Notes: a model not told the origin generated them from the sequence alone. Positions 7,882-14,189 are shown, counted from the stretch's first letter. The stretch is 14,189 nucleotides of DNA from Opitutaceae bacterium (GCA_031254955.1 JAIRTK010000218.1:1-14189); one strand, 5' to 3'. Numbers and translations are program-made.

Positions 7882-7999
7882 TCTTCCCGCCTCGTTCTCG
7901 TTCTCTTTCTCTTTCTCTTTCTCTTTCTCCCTCAGCGGCACCGCCCAGAGGAGAAAGAGGAAAGAGGAAAGAAGAACGAGAACGAGAACGAAGGAAGGA
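7882..7999. repeat. Polypyrimidine/polypurine inverted repeat (giant simple-sequence hairpin)
   Basis: The top strand has two CTCGTT units followed by four TTTCTC hexamers, including a 33-nt pure pyrimidine run at 7901-7933. A short GC-rich spacer follows, then a 30-nt pure purine run at 7947-7976 and three GAACGA hexamers to 7991. Arms of about 40 nt (7891-7930 and 7951-7991) are imperfect reverse complements. Such DNA can form a cruciform, or an intramolecular triplex within each tract. No coding function is credible. Confidence 0.8.
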
Positions 8000-8023
8000 G
8001 GGGGGGCGCGAGGGCGGACACAT

Positions 8024-8224
8024 GATCTCGCTGGGGTTACGCGGATGAAGGTATTTTGAACCACCCAACGCAATCCGTCCCAGGTAGGGAGGCCTCTCCG
8101 AGGCCTCCGCAAGACGGGGTGCGAAGCTGGAGCTTTCATAGGGAAATCGAAGCGTTTTCGCGGAGGCCTCGGAGAGGCCTCCCTACCCTTCTTTGGAAAC
8201 GAAATCCGCGTAACAGCAGTGATC
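8024..8224. repeat. Composite element: perfect 28-bp inverted REP pair (family B) inside outer inverted ends
   Basis: Arms at 8083-8110 and 8160-8187 are perfect 28-bp reverse complements separated by 49 nt. Each begins GGTAGGGAGG on its own strand and contains a 9-bp stem, GGAGGCCTC with GAGGCCTCC, around TCC. Outside lies a second inverted repeat: GTTACGCGGAT at 8036-8046 against ATCCGCGTAAC at 8204-8214, extending imperfectly to GATC at 8024 and 8224. The nesting suggests a small non-autonomous mobile element, or a REP pair placed within an older palindrome. The 49-nt centre shows no gene. Confidence 0.75.
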
Positions 8225-8239
8225 TCGATTTTGAATCGC
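8224..8239. repeat. Direct repeat copy 2 of CTCGATTTTGAATCGC
   Basis: This is the exact second copy of the 16-mer at 7849-7864. It abuts and overlaps by one base the GATC end of the composite element. Confidence 0.7.
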
Positions 8240-8368
8240 ACTCCGCGTCCGCGTTCGCCGGCGTTCCACTCGCCGTTTTTTCTTTTCCACGCGGGCCTTG
8301 CCTTGAAGTCCGCCGGGCGCGATGGTTTTGCTCGATGATGTTGCGCGGACAGTCCGTGGGATTGCGTG

Positions 8369-8547
8369 GCATGGGCGACTCGCCCATGCGTCCGGGAGGT
8401 TGGGTTGAGTGGCATGGGCGTCCTCGCTCATGTGGCTTGGGAGGTTGGCGGCGCGGAGCGCCCGTCCACGGGCGGGTCGGTCGCGCCACTCAATTCCACG
8501 GGCGCGGGGCGCTCGTGTCACGCAATCTCACGGGCTAGTCGCCCGTG
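8369..8547. repeat. Array of five GC-rich hairpins with a GGGCG-type stem
   Basis: Hairpins: GCATGGGCG/CGCCCATGC (8369-8389, loop ACT); CATGGGCG/CGCTCATG (8413-8432, one wobble); CGCCCGT/ACGGGCG (8459-8474); CACGGGCG/CGCTCGTG (8497-8517, one wobble); CACGGGC/GCCCGTG (8529-8547). The first two also sit in a direct repeat of about 43 bp ending GGGAGGTTGG. The last, read on the minus strand, resembles the first (GGGCGACT core), so orientations are mixed. The array ends 78 bp before the DUF2339 start codon. Confidence 0.7.
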
Positions 8548-8624
8548 GCACCCGGATTGACCGCCTCGCGTAACATCGGTTGCCTGTCGCAAACAACACC
8601 CCCTACCCTTCCCTGCACACCATC

Positions 8625-11600
8625 ATGGAATCAATCGTCATCCTCGCAGTCCTCCTGTTTCTGCTCGTGTTCATTGCATTTCCCATCTGGGTCGTGATGC
8701 GGATTGGCGGGCTTTCGCGTGACTTGCGGGAAACCCGCCGGCAATTCGCCGCGCTTCAGAACCGCGCCGACAACGCATCCTTGCCGCCGCCCACGCCGAA
8801 AGCAAACGCGGCCAGCCCGGCGACGCCAGCGGCATCGGCTGCATCGGTGGCATCGGCGGTATCGGCGGTATCGGCGGCTGCGGCGGCTGCGGTTGTCCCC
8901 AGTCAGCTTGAAAAAACATCCTCAGTCGCCCATGCGGACAGCTCCGGAGTCGCGTCGCCTGTCGCCACGATTCCATGCGCATCGCCCGTCGCCACTGCCG
9001 GAGGAGTGCCGCCTGTCGCTGCCGCCGGAGTCGCGCCGTCTGGCAACACGGTTCCAAGCGCGCCGCCTGTCTCTGCAGTCGGAGCCGCATCGCCCGTCTC
9101 TACGGTTCCAAGTGCGCCGACTGTCGCCACGGCTACAGGCGCGTCACCTGTCGCCACGGTTACAGGCGCGTCGCCCGTCGTCACTGCCGGAGGTGTGCCG
9201 CCTGTCGCCGCCGCTGGGGCCGCGCCGTCTGGCAACACGGTTCCAAGCGCGCCGCCGCCATTGATTTCACCTCGCTCTCCGCTTTCGCCGCCCCCTTCGC
9301 CTCCACCTCCGCCGACACTTCCGCCGGTGTCGGTGCCGATGCCGGTGCCGATGCCGGAGCCGCCGCCGATGCCGGGGCCGGGTTCCGCGCCGGGCGCGGA
9401 AGGGGCGGGCGCGCGGCGGCACGCGCGGCTTGCGCAGCCGTTCAATTGGGAACTTTTTATGGGCACGAAATTTTTGGCGTGGCTCGGGGCGGTGGCGGCG
9501 TTTCTCGCGGTGGCGTATTTTCTCAAATACTCGATCGACCACGGGTTCATTCCGCCGGTCGTGCGCGCGGCGACGGGGTTTGTTTTTGGCGCGGGGTTGA
9601 TCGTCGGCGGCGTGTTCGCGACGGGAAAAAAGTATCCGGTTTCGGGGCACGCCTTGTGCGCGGCGGGTGTTGTGAGTCTCTACGGCGTCACGTTTGCCTG
9701 CCGGGCGTTGTATCATTTTCCGTTTTTCGGCGTGGCGCCGACGTTTGCGTTGATGGCGTTGATCACGATGGCGGCGTTCACGCTTGCGGTGCGTTTGCAC
9801 GGGAAGTTTATCGCGATTCTCGGGCTGCTGGGCGGGTTCGCAACGCCGGCGTTGCTTTCGACGGGCGTGGACAATCCGGCGGGGCTTTTCGGTTACATCG
9901 CGCTGCTCAACATCGGGCTTTATGCGGTGGCGTTGCGGCGGCGCTGGGATTTTCTCGTGCTGCTCGGCGCGCTCGGCACGGCTTGCGTGCAAGTCGGCTG
10001 GGCGAGCGCGTTTCCCGCGGGCAACGGCCTTACGGCGATGGTGGTGTGTCTGGTGTTCGACGCGCTGTTTCTCGCGGGGTATTGCGTGGCGCGGCGGTGG
10101 CGGCGCGAGGGCGCGGCGCACGCGCGCGGCGTGGCGGGGCTGGTGTTGGTGTCGTTTGGTTTTGCGCTCTGGCTTGGCGGCGGGGGCGGGGGCGGGCTGC
10201 CGGTGTGGGGGTTGCCGTGTTTTGTGTTTCTGGCCGACGCGTGCGTGCTGGCCGTGGTGGCGCTCGACTGGCGCGGCGGTGGCGGTGGTGGCGTCGTCGT
10301 CGGTGGCGGTAACGGCGGCGGTGGCTCCCGGCGGTTGCACGCTGTCGCGTGGCTCGGCGCTTTTGTCGTGCTGGCCGCGTGGACGTTGAATGCGCGCGTG
10401 TTTCGGGTGGATTCGCTGCCGTGGGCGTTGGCCGCGTATTTTGTGTTCGCGGTGCTGCACACGGCGTTTCCGCTGTTGCTCGCGCGGGCGCGGGCGCGTC
10501 AGGAGACGGGCGGCGGCGGGGTCGCCGCCGCCGGAACGGCCTTGCAGTTTTTTGCGCCGCTCGCGCTGGTGCTGGTGCTGGTCATCGGTCCGATGCGGGG
10601 GTTGGAAAACACCTGGCTCGTGTGGCCGGCGATTTTGCTGATTGATTTTGTCGCCATCGTCTGCGCGGCGGTGACGCGGGCGCTTGCCGGCGTGGTCGTA
10701 TCGCTGGTGCTGACGCTGGTGTCCGCGGCGGTTTGGTTGTGCAAGGTTCCGGCGGCAACGACGCGCGTGCCGGTGTCCTTGTTGCTGGTCGCGGGCGGGT
10801 TTGCGGTTCTGTTTTTCGCGGCGTCGCTTTGGATCGCGCGGCGGCGCGGCGGCGCGGGTAGTCCGGGCGGCGCAGTCGGATCGGACGGAGCAGTCGGAGC
10901 GGGCAAGGAGAGCGGGGCGCGCGGAGCGGGCGGCACGGGCGGGGCGAGTTGGGCGGGCGGCGCGGGCGACGCGGACGCCGGTTTCAGGCTGGCGCTTCCT
11001 GCGCTCTCCTCGTTGCTGCCGTTTGTGCTGATCGTGATGATGGAGGCGCGGCTCGCGCTCGCGGACCCGACGCCGATGTTCGGACTCGGGTTGCTTTTGA
11101 CGGCGCTCACGCTCGGGCTGGCGAAATTTTTGAAAAACGACTGGCTGCCCGCGTGCGCACTGGCGGGCGTGCTGGCGGTTTGTTATGCGTGGCAGGCGAG
11201 CGGCGGGGGCGGGAATGGGGGCGGGGGCGGGGGCGTTTTTTTCGGAGCGGAACAGCAGATCGCCGCCGCCGCCACCTCCTCCACCGCCACCTCCTCCGCC
11301 GCCGCTGCCGCCGCCGCGACGACGACGGCGATGCCGGCGGCGATGACGGCGGCGTTTGGATGGTGCATTGGATTTTATGTTATCTTCACGGCGTTCCCGT
11401 TTGTTTTCCGCAGAGACTTTTGGGATACGCGCGGCGCGTGGATTGCGTCGGCGGCGTGCGGCGCGCTGTTTTTTCCGCTTGTTTACTGGATGATAAAGAC
11501 GTTTTGGCCGAACGATGTCATGGGGCTGGTGCCGGCGGCGTTTGCGGTGCCCGCGCTGGCGTGTCTTGTGGCGGTGCTGCGGCTCGATGCGCCGGAGCAT

Positions 11601-12431
11601 CCGTTGCGCATGGGGCGGCTCGCGCTTTTCGGGGGCGCGGCGCTGCTTTTTATCACGCTGGTTTTCCCGATTCAGTTCAGCCGCGAGTGGGTCACGATCG
11701 CGTGGGCGCTCGAAGGCGCGGCGTTGCTCTGGCTTTTCACGCGCGTGCCGCATCGCGCGCTGCCTCGGGCGGGGGCGGGATTGCTCGCGGTGGCGTTTGC
11801 GCGGCTGGCGCTCAACCCCGCCGTGCTCGGTTATCACACGCGCGGGGACATGCCGGTTTTGAACTGGTATCTTTACGCGTATGGCATCGCCATCGCGTGC
11901 CTGTTTGGCGGGGCGCGGTTTTTGCGGATGGCGGGGCGGGAGGGGCTGGCGGGGCGGAAGGAGCGGGAGGAGCCGGCGGGGCGGACAGGGCGGGAGAACC
12001 GGGAGAACAAATTCGCCGCGCTCGCCGCAAAAATCCTTCCGGCGCTCGGGGCGGTGCTCGCGTTTCTGCTGCTCAATATCGAGATCGCCGACTTTTTTAC
12101 GGAGCCGGGCAGCCGCGCGCTCGCGCTGGAGTTTTCGGGCAATTTCGCGCGCGACATGAGCTACACGATCGCGTGGGCGTTGTTCGCGCTGGCGTTGCTG
12201 GCGGCGGGCATCTGGCGGCGGTTGCGTTTGGCGCGTTACGCGGCGCTGGCGTTGCTGGCGGTCGTCGCGCTCAAGCTTTTCCTGCACGACCTCGCCAGCC
12301 TCGAAACGTTGTATCGCGTGGGCGCGTTTTTCGGCGTCGCCACGGTCATGATTTTCGCCTCGTTCCTTTATCAAAAATACATCGTCCCGCATAACAGCGG
12401 CGGCGGTTCAAAGGGAGGTTCTAAAAATTGA
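8625..12431 (+). CDS. DUF2339 family polytopic membrane protein with large low-complexity insertions
   Basis: A 1268-residue inner-membrane protein of unknown function. The ATG at 8625 gives MESIVILAVLLFLLVFIAF, a first membrane helix; the in-frame TTG at 8580 would add a polar tail before it. Residues about 51-272 are Ala/Pro/Val/Ser-rich and repetitive. At 273 the family hallmark begins, FNWELFMGTKFLAWLG and then FLKYSIDHGFIPPVVRAATG, followed by many hydrophobic segments to the end. Gly/Ala-rich loops interrupt the core near 517-525, 550-570, 739-786 and 858-912, and a charged loop lies at 1102-1129. The protein is longer than I expect for this family because of these additions. It precedes the DUF3999 gene by 292 bp on the same strand, a neighbour I recall from other genomes. 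No enzymatic motif was recognised. A weak TTGACC lies at 8557 without a good -10. Confidence 0.88.
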   Translation: MESIVILAVLLFLLVFIAFPIWVVMRIGGLSRDLRETRRQFAALQNRADNASLPPPTPKANAASPATPAASAASVASAVSAVSAAAAAAVVPSQLEKTSSVAHADSSGVASPVATIPCASPVATAGGVPPVAAAGVAPSGNTVPSAPPVSAVGAASPVSTVPSAPTVATATGASPVATVTGASPVVTAGGVPPVAAAGAAPSGNTVPSAPPPLISPRSPLSPPPSPPPPPTLPPVSVPMPVPMPEPPPMPGPGSAPGAEGAGARRHARLAQPFNWELFMGTKFLAWLGAVAAFLAVAYFLKYSIDHGFIPPVVRAATGFVFGAGLIVGGVFATGKKYPVSGHALCAAGVVSLYGVTFACRALYHFPFFGVAPTFALMALITMAAFTLAVRLHGKFIAILGLLGGFATPALLSTGVDNPAGLFGYIALLNIGLYAVALRRRWDFLVLLGALGTACVQVGWASAFPAGNGLTAMVVCLVFDALFLAGYCVARRWRREGAAHARGVAGLVLVSFGFALWLGGGGGGGLPVWGLPCFVFLADACVLAVVALDWRGGGGGGVVVGGGNGGGGSRRLHAVAWLGAFVVLAAWTLNARVFRVDSLPWALAAYFVFAVLHTAFPLLLARARARQETGGGGVAAAGTALQFFAPLALVLVLVIGPMRGLENTWLVWPAILLIDFVAIVCAAVTRALAGVVVSLVLTLVSAAVWLCKVPAATTRVPVSLLLVAGGFAVLFFAASLWIARRRGGAGSPGGAVGSDGAVGAGKESGARGAGGTGGASWAGGAGDADAGFRLALPALSSLLPFVLIVMMEARLALADPTPMFGLGLLLTALTLGLAKFLKNDWLPACALAGVLAVCYAWQASGGGGNGGGGGGVFFGAEQQIAAAATSSTATSSAAAAAAATTTAMPAAMTAAFGWCIGFYVIFTAFPFVFRRDFWDTRGAWIASAACGALFFPLVYWMIKTFWPNDVMGLVPAAFAVPALACLVAVLRLDAPEHPLRMGRLALFGGAALLFITLVFPIQFSREWVTIAWALEGAALLWLFTRVPHRALPRAGAGLLAVAFARLALNPAVLGYHTRGDMPVLNWYLYAYGIAIACLFGGARFLRMAGREGLAGRKEREEPAGRTGRENRENKFAALAAKILPALGAVLAFLLLNIEIADFFTEPGSRALALEFSGNFARDMSYTIAWALFALALLAAGIWRRLRLARYAALALLAVVALKLFLHDLASLETLYRVGAFFGVATVMIFASFLYQKYIVPHNSGGGSKGGSKN
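8820..9260 (+). repeat. Intragenic repeats encoding the Ala/Pro/Val linker of the DUF2339 protein
   Basis: Seven 9-bp units (GCATCGGCG-type) run from 8832 to 8894 and encode ASA/ASV/VSA triplets. Beyond them, a segment beginning CACTGCCGGAGG near 8994 recurs near 9183, offset 189 bp (63 codons), through AACACGGTTCCAAGCGCGCC. Both periods are multiples of three, so copy-number change keeps the frame. The encoded linker is proline- and alanine-rich and probably extended. Confidence 0.8.
11205..11233 (+). other. Potential G-quadruplex in the coding strand of the DUF2339 gene
   Basis: Five runs of three to five G are separated by one or three bases: GGGGG-C-GGG-AAT-GGGGG-C-GGGGG-C-GGGGG. This satisfies the usual four-tract rule. 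It encodes a Gly-rich loop. A second candidate lies at 11933-11954. Folding has not been shown; the pattern is direct from sequence. Confidence 0.55.
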
Positions 12432-12723
12432 TTTCAGACACCGAGTGCGCCGAGCGCGGACACCGCGTGCCCGGAGGCACATCCGGCTGGATGTGACGTT
12501 CGTCGGCAAGGGCGCATCTAAAAACAAGGACTGCACTTTGAGGGAAATTCTGAAAATGAAACAAAAGGCGGCGAAGAGAACGAAGAACAACCGAGGCCGC
12601 TTAGTCGCGCTCATTCGCGGTTGATTTGCCGGATTGGACAAAAACCAAAACCTCCCGATAATCTTCCGAAAATCCTCCTCCCTCCCTCCTTCCTTCCTTC
12701 CGTCTCGCATGACCTGTTTTCCC
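12432..12723. other. Gap between the DUF2339 and DUF3999 genes, with a 7-bp hairpin
   Basis: This 292-bp gap is less GC-rich than the genes. CACATCC (12478-12484) and GGATGTG (12489-12495) form a 7-bp stem with a 4-nt loop, but no T-run follows, so it is at best a weak terminator. The ORF starting at 12556 (MKQKAAKRTKNN, 22 codons) has no supporting feature. A pyrimidine tract lies at 12673-12701. No promoter could be named with confidence. Confidence 0.5.
12673..12701 (+). repeat. 29-nt pure pyrimidine tract upstream of the DUF3999 start
   Basis: A run of CCT, CCCT and CCTT units without any purine, ending 22 bp before the ATG at 12724. The complementary strand has many GG and GGG runs and could form a two-layer G-quadruplex. 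In the mRNA this leader is C/U-rich where a purine-rich Shine-Dalgarno sequence would normally lie. Confidence 0.7.
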
Positions 12724-14010
12724 ATGAAAAAACCCTCCGTTCTTTTCACGACGCTGCTGCTCTCGGTCGCGGGCGGCGCGGCCTTGCGCGCCCTTGACGC
12801 GACGGCGTGGCGTTATCAACAGCCGTTCGAGGTTGCGCAGGCCGGCGCGATGCGCGTGGCGCTTCCGCCCGAAACGCTCGACCGGCTCCAGCCCGATTTG
12901 CGCGACCTGCGGATCGTCGGCGCGGACGGCACGGAATCGCCCTATGCCGTGCTCGAATTGCCGGCGGCGCGCGCGGCCTCCCAAACACTCACCGTGACGC
13001 GCCGGCCCGTTTCCTTGCGCATCGACCCGGAAAAAAAGGAGGTCATCGCGACCCTCTCCACGGAAACCGGCGCGCCGCTCGACTCGGTGGCGTTGCTCAT
13101 CGCGGACACGACGGACTACATGCTGCCCGCGCGCGTGGAAATTTCCGGGGACGGCAACGCCTGGCGGACGCTCGCCAGCGGGCTGGCGCTCTTCCGTCGC
13201 GGGCAGGGCGGAGGCTACAACACCATCGTCCAAAACACGCTGCCGCTCGACCGCCGGAGCGCGGCCTTCGTGCGCGTGACGATTTCCACGGGCGAGACCA
13301 GCCTCGCCATCACGGGGGCGGAGTTGCGCGTCATCAAGGAAACCGCCGCGCGCGAAGCCATGCCCGACGACGACGCGCCCGCGCGCATCGTCGCGACCGA
13401 ACAACGCGCCGGCGAGACGCTCCTCACCATCGATCTCGGCGCCGCGAATCTCTCGCTCTCCACGCTTTCGTTTCAAATCGCCGACCCGCTTTTCATGCGC
13501 CACGTCACGCTCACCGGCACGGACGGGCGCGAGCTTGCGCGGGGAGAGGCGCTTTACCGCGTCGAAATCCCCGGCCAAGTTTCGACGAGCAAGACCGCGC
13601 TCGCGCCCGGCGGCCTGTTTGTCCCCGAACGCCGTATCCTCGCGCGCATCGAAAACGGCGACAGCCCGCCGCTCGACGTGCGCGGCGTGGGCGCGACCCG
13701 CCGCCCCGTGCACATCGCCTTCAACCCGGCGGTCGCGGGCCGCTTCACCTTTCTTGCGGGCAACGCGCAGGCGCGCGCGCCGCGTTACGATCTCGCCGTC
13801 CTTTCGGGCCGGCTCGCGAGCCTGCCGCTCTCGCGCATCACCGCCGGCGCGTCGTCCGAGACACCCGATTACCGCGCGCCCGCGCCCGCGTCCGACAAAA
13901 CATCTGTCCGGGACATTATTGGCAGTGCGTTTTTCTGGCTCGCGCTGACCGCGGTCGTGATCGTGCTTTTCGTTGTTATCGCGAAGTTGCTGCCGAAGCC
14001 CAAAGCCTGA
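12724..14010 (+). CDS. DUF3999 family protein, exported domain with C-terminal membrane anchor
   Basis: A 428-residue protein of unknown function. The ATG at 12724 is preferred: MKKPSVLFTTLLLS and a small-residue stretch ending ALRA form a signal peptide of about 23 residues, with mature LDATAWRYQQPF. The in-frame ATG at 12709 would add five residues ahead of the Lys pair. The mature part starts with the family-typical PPETLDRLQPDLRDLRIVGA region and looks like all-beta domains, with alternating hydrophobic and polar residues and few predicted helices. Residues about 401-421 (SAFFWLALTAVVIVLFVVI) form one membrane helix, followed by a short basic tail KLLPKPKA. Expected topology is a periplasmic domain with the C-terminus in the cytoplasm. 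It follows the DUF2339 gene and probably works with that membrane protein. The length fits my memory of the family (about 450 residues). Confidence 0.85.
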   Translation: MKKPSVLFTTLLLSVAGGAALRALDATAWRYQQPFEVAQAGAMRVALPPETLDRLQPDLRDLRIVGADGTESPYAVLELPAARAASQTLTVTRRPVSLRIDPEKKEVIATLSTETGAPLDSVALLIADTTDYMLPARVEISGDGNAWRTLASGLALFRRGQGGGYNTIVQNTLPLDRRSAAFVRVTISTGETSLAITGAELRVIKETAAREAMPDDDAPARIVATEQRAGETLLTIDLGAANLSLSTLSFQIADPLFMRHVTLTGTDGRELARGEALYRVEIPGQVSTSKTALAPGGLFVPERRILARIENGDSPPLDVRGVGATRRPVHIAFNPAVAGRFTFLAGNAQARAPRYDLAVLSGRLASLPLSRITAGASSETPDYRAPAPASDKTSVRDIIGSAFFWLALTAVVIVLFVVIAKLLPKPKA

Positions 14011-14030
14011 TCCCGGTGCGGTTCGAGAGG

Positions 14031-14111
14031 GTCGCGCAGAGTCGCGCAGAGTCGCGAAGACGCGGAGAAAAGCCTCTCCTTTATCAAAAGGGGTATCCCC
14101 GCGTCTTTGCG
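14031..14111. repeat. 10-bp tandem repeat (three copies) and inverted repeat downstream of the DUF3999 gene
   Basis: GTCGCGCAGA, GTCGCGCAGA and GTCGCGAAGA lie head to tail at 14031-14060. CGCGAAGACGCGG (14053-14065) is the reverse complement of CCGCGTCTTTGCG (14099-14111) at 12 of 13 positions, with a 33-nt loop. It sits 21 bp after the stop and could weakly stop transcription, but no U-run follows. The remaining bases to 14189 show no gene. Confidence 0.6.
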
Positions 14112-14189
14112 CCTCCACGCGCGGATACGCCCTAAAATCAAGCTCCCTTCATCGCTCTACGAGTCGCGGCCAAATGGCTTGGCAAGGCC

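Larger units (their letters stand above)
7322..8624. other. 1.3-kb non-coding repeat island between rsmB and the DUF2339 gene
   Basis: No credible gene lies here. All ORFs are short, run through palindromes and lack recognisable protein features. Instead the stretch is filled with tandem and inverted repeats, listed separately at 7322-7385, 7428-7453, 7526-7634, 7648-7680, 7686-7764, 7849-7999, 8024-8224 and 8369-8547. Base composition is mixed and on average less GC-rich than the flanking genes. No tRNA or transposase gene is seen. Confidence 0.8.

Noticed and set aside
7334..8538. Several ORFs of 60-210 codons in the repeat island
   Set aside because: All read through palindromes and simple repeats, overlap one another on both strands, and have no plausible protein features.
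8369..8547. Possible CRISPR array or integron attC cluster
   Set aside because: The hairpins differ in sequence and orientation, there is no constant repeat of 23-40 bp with unique spacers, and no cas or integrase gene is present.
9267..12392. Minus-strand ORF of 1041 codons opposite the DUF2339 gene
   Set aside because: It is Arg/Gln/His-rich with poly-Gly and no hydrophobic core. The + strand frame shows membrane helices and a family signature.
12556..12624. Small ORF MKQKAAKRTKNN and on (22 codons)
   Set aside because: It is very short, with no ribosome site and no conservation evidence; lysine-rich text of this kind arises easily in A-rich gaps.

Overview
The window (14.2 kb, very GC-rich) looks like chromosomal DNA of a Gram-negative, probably a verrucomicrobium of the Opitutaceae type. 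This is an inference from a giant autotransporter with autotransporter-associated beta-strand repeats, the absence of clear Shine-Dalgarno sites, and gaps rich in palindromic repeats. No rRNA or marker gene is present to prove it. All four real genes are on the + strand. The long minus-strand and alternate-frame ORFs are shadows of GC-rich coding DNA.

Layout: (1) 1-130, leader with a candidate promoter and an 8-bp dyad. (2) 131-5914, a 1927-residue type V autotransporter: signal peptide, about 16 short beta-helix repeats, three tandem modules of about 204 residues each carrying an autotransporter-associated beta-strand repeat, and a C-terminal outer-membrane barrel ending in Phe. (3) 5984-7321, an RsmB/NOP-family 16S rRNA m5C methyltransferase with all motifs intact. 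(4) 7322-8624, a 1.3-kb non-coding repeat island: a 16-bp tandem repeat, GTAG-footed REP-like hairpins (one single, two inverted pairs), a 33-bp-arm inverted repeat, a purine/pyrimidine hairpin and an array of five GC hairpins. (5) 8625-12431, a very large polytopic DUF2339 membrane protein with unusual low-complexity insertions. (6) 12724-14010, a DUF3999 protein with a signal peptide and a C-terminal membrane anchor. (7) 14011-14189, a short tail with a 10-bp tandem repeat and an inverted repeat.

The autotransporter and the methyltransferase have no evident functional link. The DUF2339 and DUF3999 genes, on the same strand and 292 bp apart, are probably a functional pair: a multi-spanning inner-membrane protein plus a bitopic protein with a large exported domain. 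Their role is unknown. The most unusual parts of the window are the repeat island, whose REP-like hairpins differ by compensatory base-pair changes, and the repeat-driven growth of both the autotransporter and the DUF2339 gene.
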